NCBI GenBank assembly: GCA_036501145.1
Contig: DASYAV010000045.1
Location: 1 to 64,000, forward strand
Length of the DNA stretch: 64,000 nt
Direction of reading: 5' to 3'
Source: PALSA-505 sp036501145
GTDB taxonomy: Bacteria; Actinomycetota; Actinomycetes; Streptosporangiales; Streptosporangiaceae
The notes beneath the pieces were generated by a model, which saw only the letters and a list, made by a program, of their open reading frames with translations, had not been told where the DNA came from and ran no database searches. The position numbers were made by a program, and so were the translations under genes. Below, piece by piece: positions 25,633 through 31,884 of this stretch. Numbering within the stretch: position 1 is the stretch's first letter; every line of letters begins with the position of its first letter.

Positions 25633-26286
25633 ATGAGCATTCCGGAGACGGAAGCGGGCGGGCTGCGCGAGCGCAAGAAGCGCGCGACCCGGCTGGCGCT
25701 GAGCGAGGCGGCGCTGCGGCTTGCCCTCGACCACGGGCCGGAGCAGCTCACCGTGGAGGAGATCAGCGAGGCCGCCGGGGTGTCGGCCCGCACCTTCTTC
25801 AACTACTTCTCCAGCAAGGAGCACGCGCTGCTCGGCGACGGCCCGGCACCCCCGCCGCAGGAGCAGGCGACCGCCATGGTCGCCGCCGCCGGCACCGTGC
25901 TCGAGGGGCTCTGCCTGGTGGTGAAGGCCAGCGTCGCGGACGCGGCGGGCAGCCGCGAGCAGTTCCGGATGCGCTGGCAGCTGATGGAGCGGCATCCCGC
26001 GCTGCTGCCCCGGCTGTTCGCCCGGATGGAGGACTTCCGGGCGAGCCTGGCGGCCGCGGTGGCCGCGCGGTGCAGCGGGCAGGGCACCCCGCCGGGGGCC
26101 GGGGGGGCCGCGACGGACGCCTACCCGCAGCTGATGGCCTCAGTGGCGCTCGCCACCATGCGGGTGGCGGTGGACCGGTGGCTGGCCGACCACGGCGACC
26201 AGTCCCCGCAGGAGCATGTCACCGAGCTGTTCGGGCTGCTGAATGCGGAACTGGGGGAAGCAGCGAAGGGGGGCGTTCTGGCGTGA
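25633..26286 (+). CDS. TetR/AcrR family transcriptional regulator
   Basis: A 217-residue repressor. Its N-terminal helix-turn-helix contains RATRLALSEAALRLAL, LTVEEISEAAGVSARTFFNY and FSSKEHALLGD, the standard TetR recognition unit. The remaining two-thirds is the helical ligand-binding domain with no recognisable ligand signature. ATG 25633 starts MSIPETEAGGLRERKKRAT; the frame is open further upstream but without family features. The stop codon overlaps the GTG of the MFS gene as GTGA, so repressor and transporter are translationally coupled. It probably represses its own operon, with an efflux substrate as inducer. Confidence 0.87.
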   Translation: MSIPETEAGGLRERKKRATRLALSEAALRLALDHGPEQLTVEEISEAAGVSARTFFNYFSSKEHALLGDGPAPPPQEQATAMVAAAGTVLEGLCLVVKASVADAAGSREQFRMRWQLMERHPALLPRLFARMEDFRASLAAAVAARCSGQGTPPGAGGAATDAYPQLMASVALATMRVAVDRWLADHGDQSPQEHVTELFGLLNAELGEAAKGGVLA

Positions 26287-29201
26287 CCATACATCGGGCC
26301 GGCAGCAACGGGGAGGTGGCCGCCGCGGCCAGCGAAGCGGCCAGCAGCAACGGCACGGGCAGCAGGAGGGAGCACAAGAGCCAGCACATCGGCATCGTGT
26401 TCGCCGCGCTGATGCTGGCCGTGCTGCTGGCGGCGCTGGACCAGACGATCGTGGCCACCTCGCTGCCCACCATCGTGGGCAGCCTGCACGGCCTGGACCA
26501 CCTGGCCTGGGTGACCACCGCCTACCTGCTGACCTCCACCATCGCGCTGCCGATCTACGGCAAGCTCGGCGACCTGTTCGGCCGCAAGGGGCTGTTCGTC
26601 TTCGCCATCGTGGTGTTCCTGGTGGGCTCGGTGCTGTCCGGCTTGTCGCAGAACATGACCGAGCTGATCGTGTTCCGCGGGCTGCAGGGCATCGGCGCGG
26701 GCGGGCTGATGATCGGCGCGCAGGCGATCATCGGGGACATCGTCTCGCCCCGCGAGCGCGGCAAGTACATGGGCTTCTTCGGCGCGGTGTTCGGGGTGGC
26801 CACGGTGGCCGGGCCGCTGCTCGGCGGGTTCCTCACCGACGACGTCAGCTGGCGCTGGATCTTCTACGTCAACATCCCGGTCGGCGCCGTGGCGCTGCCG
26901 ATCGTCATCTGGGTGCTGCGGCTGCCCCGGCACCGCGGCAAGCCCAGGCTGGACCTGCTGGGCATGGTGCTGCTGTCCGCGGCGTCGGCCGATATCACGC
27001 TGCTCGCCACCTGGGGCGGCTCCACCTACGCCTGGCACTCCCCCGTCATCATCGGGCTCGGCGCCGGCTTCGTGGCGCTGGCCGCGCTGTTCGCACTGGC
27101 CGAGCGGTACGCGGCCGAGCCGCTGATCCCGCTGCACCTGTTCCGCGGCAGCATCTTCAACGTCTCCGGGCTGATCGGCATCGTGGTCGGCGTCGCGATG
27201 TTCGGCGCCGTCTCCTACCTGGCGTTCTTCCTGCAGATGGTGGACCACGTCAGCGCCACGGTGTCCGGCCTGCTGATGCTGCCGTTCGTCGGCGGCATGC
27301 TGGTCTCCTCGATCGTGTCCGGCCGCCTGGTCAGCTCCACCGGCAAGTACAAGATCTTCCCCATCGCGGGCACCGCGATCGCCGGCCTGGGCATGTACCT
27401 GCTGTCGCTGATGAGCACCACCTCCACCCGGGTAGAGAACGGCATCTACATGGCCGTGGTCGGGCTCGGCATCGGCCTGGTGTTCCAGATCCTGGTGCTC
27501 GTGGTGCAGAACGCGGCGGCGCCGCGCGACCTGGGCTCGGCGACCGCGGCCAACAACTACCTGCGGCAGATCGGCGGCACGGTGGGCAGCGGCATCGTCG
27601 GCTCGCTGTTCACCAGCAGGCTGGTCAGCCAGCTGCACCAGCTGCTGCCGCCGGGCGCGGCGGCACACACGGCCAACCCGCAGGCGCTCACCCCGCAACA
27701 GCTCAGCAGCATGCCCCCGGCGCTGGCGCGGGTCTTCACCGAGGCGTACGCGAACGCGCTGCCGCCGATCTTCCTGTACCTGGTGCCGGTGATGGGCGTC
27801 GCGTTCGTGCTGGCGCTGTTCCTCAAGCAGCAGCCGCTGCGCACCAGCGTGGGCCCGGCCGACGAGCCGGGCGCGGATCCGTCCGGCGCCGGCGCACCGG
27901 GGACAGCACAGCGCAACGGCTTCGAAGCCGCCGGGACTCGCGCGCCAGGCACGGCACCCAACGGGGCCGCGCCCGCAGCGGACAGGAAGGGAACCCCGCT
28001 CATGGCGGACAGTGCGGACGGGACGGCCGGGCAGCAGCAGGCGGCGGGCGCCCCGCCCACCCTTCGGGCCTCCCCTGCTCCCTCCATGCCGCACGGTGGC
28101 ATCCCAGCGCTCGTCACCGCGGGCCTGAGTGGAGCCGCGGCCGGGCGGGACCAGGCCGCCAACGGCGGCGCCCGTGGAGCCGCCAGCCCGGGCGGCGGCG
28201 CGCATGCCGCGCCCGGCTCCTATCCCGGCAGCCCGGCCGCGGGCTACCCCGGCGGGTCCGATGCGGGCTATCCCGGCGGGTCCGGCGCGAGCTATCCCGG
28301 CGAGCCCGGCGCGCGCTATCCGGGCGCGGCCGTCGGAGCCGGGCTGCACGCCGCCCCGGTGTCCCCGGTGCGCCCCTACACCGGCCAGCCGGCCGAGCCG
28401 GCGGCGGCCGGCCAGCCGGGTCCGGTTAGCGGGGGTGGTGGGCCGTCCGTGCACGGGCGCGTCCAGCGCCCGGACGGCGCTCCGATCGGCGGCGCGACCG
28501 TGACGGTGATCGACGGGACGGGCCGCCAGGCCGGGCGGGACCGCACCGGCCCTGACGGCTCGTATCAGGTGGCGGTGCCGGGCCAGCAGCCGTACACGCT
28601 CATCGCGATGGCCGGCGCGCACCAGCCGCACGCGCACGCGGTGTACGTGGGCAGCCAGCCGGTGGAACTCGAGGTGCAGCTGACCGGGGCCAGCCGGCTG
28701 ACCGGGCGGGTGCACGCGGCGGGCACCGGCACGCCGGTAGCCGGGGCGACGGTCGCGCTGGCCGACGCCCGCGGCGAGATCATCGCGGCCTCGGTCACCG
28801 GCCCGGACGGCAGGTACACGTTCGAGGAGATGGTCCCCGGCGCCTACACCCTGGCGGTCAGCTCGCCGTCCTGCCAGCCGGCCGCGTTTCCGGTCACCGT
28901 GGCCGAGGGCGCCGAGACGACCCAGGACGCGGAGCTCGGCGCGGCGGGCCGCCTCGAAGGCGCCGCGCTGACCACCGGCGGCACGCCGGTGCCGGACGCA
29001 CGGGTCACGCTGCTTGACGTCAGCGGCAACACGATGGCCACCGCGGCCACCGGGCCGGACGGCAGGTACTCGTTCGAGAACGTGCTGGCGGGCGACTATA
29101 CGGTGATCGCCTCCGGCTACCCGCCGGCCGCCAGCAAGCTTCGCGTCATGCCCGGCCACCAGCACCAGCACGACGTCCAGCTGAGCCATCCCGAGGCCTG
29201 A
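26283..29201 (+). CDS. DHA2-type MFS transporter fused to three carboxypeptidase-regulatory-like domains
   Basis: A 972-residue fusion. Residues 35-515 form a 14-TM drug:proton antiporter of the EmrB/QacA class: ALDQTIVATSLPTIVG at TM1, GKLGDLFGRKGLF as motif A, and FRGLQGIGAGGLMIGAQAII with motif C further on. Residues 520-720 form a Gly/Ala/Pro linker that includes GYPGGS repeats. Residues 722-972 hold three prealbumin-like carboxypeptidase-regulatory domains, each with the pattern GxVxxxxGxPVxGAxVxxxDxxG and TGPDGRYxFE. With an even number of membrane segments the tail should be cytosolic, unusual for this domain type. The GTG start overlaps the TetR stop and has AAGGGGGG upstream. It is followed 2 bases later by a YceI gene with a related domain. 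The transported substrate is unknown. Confidence 0.9.
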   Translation: MTIHRAGSNGEVAAAASEAASSNGTGSRREHKSQHIGIVFAALMLAVLLAALDQTIVATSLPTIVGSLHGLDHLAWVTTAYLLTSTIALPIYGKLGDLFGRKGLFVFAIVVFLVGSVLSGLSQNMTELIVFRGLQGIGAGGLMIGAQAIIGDIVSPRERGKYMGFFGAVFGVATVAGPLLGGFLTDDVSWRWIFYVNIPVGAVALPIVIWVLRLPRHRGKPRLDLLGMVLLSAASADITLLATWGGSTYAWHSPVIIGLGAGFVALAALFALAERYAAEPLIPLHLFRGSIFNVSGLIGIVVGVAMFGAVSYLAFFLQMVDHVSATVSGLLMLPFVGGMLVSSIVSGRLVSSTGKYKIFPIAGTAIAGLGMYLLSLMSTTSTRVENGIYMAVVGLGIGLVFQILVLVVQNAAAPRDLGSATAANNYLRQIGGTVGSGIVGSLFTSRLVSQLHQLLPPGAAAHTANPQALTPQQLSSMPPALARVFTEAYANALPPIFLYLVPVMGVAFVLALFLKQQPLRTSVGPADEPGADPSGAGAPGTAQRNGFEAAGTRAPGTAPNGAAPAADRKGTPLMADSADGTAGQQQAAGAPPTLRASPAPSMPHGGIPALVTAGLSGAAAGRDQAANGGARGAASPGGGAHAAPGSYPGSPAAGYPGGSDAGYPGGSGASYPGEPGARYPGAAVGAGLHAAPVSPVRPYTGQPAEPAAAGQPGPVSGGGGPSVHGRVQRPDGAPIGGATVTVIDGTGRQAGRDRTGPDGSYQVAVPGQQPYTLIAMAGAHQPHAHAVYVGSQPVELEVQLTGASRLTGRVHAAGTGTPVAGATVALADARGEIIAASVTGPDGRYTFEEMVPGAYTLAVSSPSCQPAAFPVTVAEGAETTQDAELGAAGRLEGAALTTGGTPVPDARVTLLDVSGNTMATAATGPDGRYSFENVLAGDYTVIASGYPPAASKLRVMPGHQHQHDVQLSHPEA
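28215..28334 (+). repeat. 24-bp tandem repeat in the MFS linker
   Basis: About five imperfect copies of a 24-base unit encode SYPGSPAA, GYPGGSDA, GYPGGSGA, SYPGEPGA and RYPGAAVG. They form a flexible Tyr/Pro/Gly spacer between the transporter and its C-terminal domains. Copy number may vary between strains. Confidence 0.75.
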
Positions 29202-29203
29202 CG

Positions 29204-30100
29204 ATGGCACCCACCGAGCGAGACGCCGGCACCCCGGCCACCGCGGCGGCGCCCCGCGGCGTGACGGCCAGCATCCGCAGCACCGACGGCTGGGCGGTGC
29301 CCGGTGCGGTCCTCACCGTGACCGAGATGACCGGCCACCAGGTGGCCAGGGCGGCAGCCGATGACGACGGCGAGGCCTCCACCGGGCCGCTGGCCGCCGG
29401 CACGTACACGGCCATCCTGATGGCGCCAGGTTTCGTGCCCGCCGCGCGCACCGCGCTGGTCACCGCCAGCGGGACGGCCGACCTCGGCGTGATCCGGCTG
29501 GACCGGTCCTCCGACGTGCAGCTGCCACCGCCGGGGCGGTGGACCATCGACCCGGTGCACTCGTCCATCACCGTCATCGCCAAGCACCTGGGCATCGCCA
29601 GTGTCCGGGTGCAGATCAAGCGGTTCGCCGGGGCGATCGAGATCGCCGAGCCGGTGCAGCGCTCGTCGGTGCGCGCGGTGATGCGGGCGGACAGCGTGGA
29701 CACCGGGAGCAAGATGCGCGATGACCACCTGCGGTCGCCGGACTTCCTCGACGTGGACAGCTACCCGCTGATCGAGTACGCCGGCACCGGGCTCACCCCG
29801 GAGGGCGGCGAGCACTGGACGGTGGGCGGCACCCTCACCCTGCACGGCACCACCCGGCCGGTGCCGCTCGACCTCGATTACCAGGGCACCGGCCCGGACG
29901 CCTGGGGCGGTACGCGGGCCGCCTTCCACGCCACCACCCGGCTGCACCGCGACCTGTTCGGGATCCGCTGGAACGAGTCGCTGCTGCCCGGCATCCCGCA
30001 GATCGCCAACGAACTGCGGGTCATCCTCGAGGTGCAGGCCGTCCAGGGCAACCTGCCCGACATGATCAAGTCCATCGCCGGGGACCTGCCCAGCGTCTAG
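29204..30100 (+). CDS. YceI family protein with N-terminal carboxypeptidase-regulatory-like domain
   Basis: A 298-residue protein. Residues 18-105 resemble a prealbumin-like carboxypeptidase-regulatory domain (VTASIRSTDGWAVPGAVLTV followed by GTYTAILMAPGFVPAA). Residues 112-290 form a YceI lipocalin-like barrel (WTIDPVHSSITVIAKHLGIA, MRDDHLRSPDFLDVDSYPLI, LTLHGTTRPVPLDLDYQGTG). YceI proteins bind polyisoprenoid or other amphipathic ligands. There is no signal peptide, so the protein is predicted cytosolic. The ATG is 2 bases after the MFS stop, completing a TetR-MFS-YceI operon. The shared N-terminal domain suggests an interaction with the transporter tail, which is inference only. Confidence 0.88.
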   Translation: MAPTERDAGTPATAAAPRGVTASIRSTDGWAVPGAVLTVTEMTGHQVARAAADDDGEASTGPLAAGTYTAILMAPGFVPAARTALVTASGTADLGVIRLDRSSDVQLPPPGRWTIDPVHSSITVIAKHLGIASVRVQIKRFAGAIEIAEPVQRSSVRAVMRADSVDTGSKMRDDHLRSPDFLDVDSYPLIEYAGTGLTPEGGEHWTVGGTLTLHGTTRPVPLDLDYQGTGPDAWGGTRAAFHATTRLHRDLFGIRWNESLLPGIPQIANELRVILEVQAVQGNLPDMIKSIAGDLPSV

Positions 30101-30241
30101 TGCGCTCTGCGACGTGCCCGCGACGCGAAAATAACAAGCGGACCGCGCCGCTGTTCACCTACCCTGAGCGGGTGCCTATCCCTGGCCGCAGCTGCGTGAG
30201 CAGGCTGCGAACGAAGGCGACAGCGCCAACGCTTGGCGTGC

Positions 30242-30272
30242 GCCGCTTCCTGAATGCGTCGGAGGAAGCGGC
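30242..30272 (+). promoter_or_regulatory. Leader or terminator hairpin between YceI and the RNA methyltransferase
   Basis: GCCGCTTCC (30242-30250) pairs perfectly with GGAAGCGGC (30264-30272) across a 13-base loop. It is 142 bases after the YceI stop and 91 bases before the methyltransferase start. It could be a terminator without a T tract, or a structured leader of the methyltransferase gene. Confidence 0.4.
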
Positions 30273-30362
30273 GGGAGACGCGGCGCGTACCCTCCCTCCG
30301 TCTATGGGGTGAGTTCCGGCACGCACTGAGTTCTCCTGCCTTCACAGGCCAGGAGCCACGCG

Positions 30363-31205
30363 ATGCCCACGCCGTCTCGCCCGGTACTGACATCCGCAGG
30401 TCTTAAGCATCCAAGGATCCGGGAGTTCCTGGCCGTCAAACGCCGCCCGGCCAGCAGCGATCCCCCGGGCGCGGTGGCCCTCGAGGGTGCCTGGATGATC
30501 CGGCAGGCCCTGGCCGCCGGCGTGGGGCTTCAGGCCGTCTTTGCCTGCCCGGCGCTTCTCCAGGCAGATGAACCGCTGGCTCTGGCGGCGAAGGCCGTCA
30601 GCCTGGGGGCCGAGGGGTACGCGGTAAGCCAGAAGGTCCTGTCCCGCCTGACCGGCCGGGACGGCCCTGACGGCATCGCCGCCCTCGGCCGGGTCCGCCA
30701 GCCGGCCCTCGGCGACATCGGCGTCGGCCGCCGCACCCGGGTGATGATCGCCGACGGCTGGGATATGCCGGGCAACCTCGGGACGCTGATCCGCTGCGCC
30801 GATGGGGCCGGCGCTGCGGGAGTGCTGGTCATCGAGCAGGGGTTTGGGCTGTCCCACCGGCTCGTCCTGAAAGCAAGCATGGGTGCCGCGCTGGCCCTGC
30901 CGGTCGTCGCCGTCGGCCGCCCGGCAGCCAGACGATGGCTGCACGAGCGCGGCTTTCGCATCGTCGCGGCTGACCCCGCGGGCGGCCGGTCCTACCGGGA
31001 CGTTGACTACCGCGGCCCGCTGGCCATCGTGATCGGAAGCGAACGGCGCGGCCTTCCCCCCGAGTGGCTCGCCGCTGCCGACAGCATCGCCGCCATCCCG
31101 ATGCTGGGCATCTCCGATTCCCTCAATGCCGCGCTCGCCGGCGCCCTCCTGCTGTACGAGGCACTCGCCCAGCACGACCGTGAACGCGGCTGCTCCGGCA
31201 GTTGA
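30363..31205 (+). CDS. SPOUT-class (TrmH/SpoU family) RNA methyltransferase
   Basis: A 280-residue S-adenosylmethionine-dependent 2'-O-ribose methyltransferase. Residues 10-110 form the substrate-binding L30e-like domain (LEGAWMIRQALAAGVGLQAV). The SPOUT knot motifs follow: motif 1 MPGNLGTLIRCADGAGAAGV near 137-156, motif 2 AIVIGSERRGLPPEW near 221-235, and motif 3 IPMLGISDSLNAALAGALLL near 245-264. The target may be 23S rRNA or tRNA; some relatives give ribosomal antibiotic resistance. Being next to two drug-type MFS transporters makes a resistance role possible but unproven. The ATG follows an AGGAG site. It is separated from YceI by a 262-base leader containing a hairpin. Confidence 0.85.
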   Translation: MPTPSRPVLTSAGLKHPRIREFLAVKRRPASSDPPGAVALEGAWMIRQALAAGVGLQAVFACPALLQADEPLALAAKAVSLGAEGYAVSQKVLSRLTGRDGPDGIAALGRVRQPALGDIGVGRRTRVMIADGWDMPGNLGTLIRCADGAGAAGVLVIEQGFGLSHRLVLKASMGAALALPVVAVGRPAARRWLHERGFRIVAADPAGGRSYRDVDYRGPLAIVIGSERRGLPPEWLAAADSIAAIPMLGISDSLNAALAGALLLYEALAQHDRERGCSGS

Positions 31206-31233
31206 CCGCGACGGCTGCCTTACGATTCGGCGT

Positions 31234-31884
31234 ATGGCTTTGCTGCACCGGGCGGACCTGCATCCGGCGAAACTCGACCTGCTGGCCGGCTGGCTGCCGG
31301 GACGGCCGTGGTACCAGGGACGGGCCGGCGCTGAGCTCATGCGGGTGGCCGCCTGCCGGTTTGATGACCCCGCGGGCGCCGTCGGGATCGAGACGATGCT
31401 CGTGGCGGCCGGGGACGGGGTGATCTATCAGGTTCCGCTCACCTACCGCGGCACGCCCATGGCTGGTGGCGATGGCTGGCTTGTCGGCACCGCCGGCCAT
31501 TCGGTACTCGGTCAGCGCTGGGTGTATGACGCGTGCGGGGACCCGGCCTACGCCGCTGCGCTGGCGAGCGCCATCCTGGCCGGCACCGGCCAGGCCGAGG
31601 AGTTCTTCGAGACCGACGGCCGGCTCGAACGCCGCGAACCGTCCATGACGGTTACCGTCAGCGGCCGGCGTGCGGCTGCCGACGTCCCCGCCGTCGGCCA
31701 GGTCCGCCGCGTCGTGGACAACGACCCCACAATCATCGTGACGGACCCCGTCGAGCTGACGATAGTCCGCCGCCTTGACAGCGGCATCCGCGTGCCCGGG
31801 GCCATGCTGACCGGCACGTGGAGCGGTCAGCCGACCCCGGTGCCGCTCGCCTACGCCACGGCGCGATCCCGGTCGCGGCACTAG
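31234..31884 (+). CDS. Maltokinase N-terminal-cap-like protein
   Basis: A 216-residue protein beginning MALLHRADLHPAKLDLLAGWLPGRPWYQG, the signature of the maltokinase N-terminal cap domain (RFDDPAGAVGIETMLV and VYQVPLTYRG-like strands follow). In maltokinases this cap precedes a kinase domain in trehalose/glycogen metabolism. Here the kinase part is absent, as in stand-alone actinobacterial cap proteins of unknown role. The ATG at 31234 lies 28 bases after the methyltransferase stop. Its TAG stop shares the palindromic CTAG with the convergent MFS gene stop. Confidence 0.7.
   Translation: MALLHRADLHPAKLDLLAGWLPGRPWYQGRAGAELMRVAACRFDDPAGAVGIETMLVAAGDGVIYQVPLTYRGTPMAGGDGWLVGTAGHSVLGQRWVYDACGDPAYAAALASAILAGTGQAEEFFETDGRLERREPSMTVTVSGRRAAADVPAVGQVRRVVDNDPTIIVTDPVELTIVRRLDSGIRVPGAMLTGTWSGQPTPVPLAYATARSRSRH

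Noticed and set aside
26121..29210. 1029-codon minus-strand frame antisense to the first MFS fusion
   Set aside because: The translation is His/Gln/Arg-rich with no hydrophobic or domain periodicity, while the plus strand encodes a clear transporter.
30100..30312. 70-codon plus-strand frame between YceI and the RNA methyltransferase
   Set aside because: It has no ribosome site, overlaps the YceI stop by one base and has unstructured composition; the region is better read as a non-coding leader.
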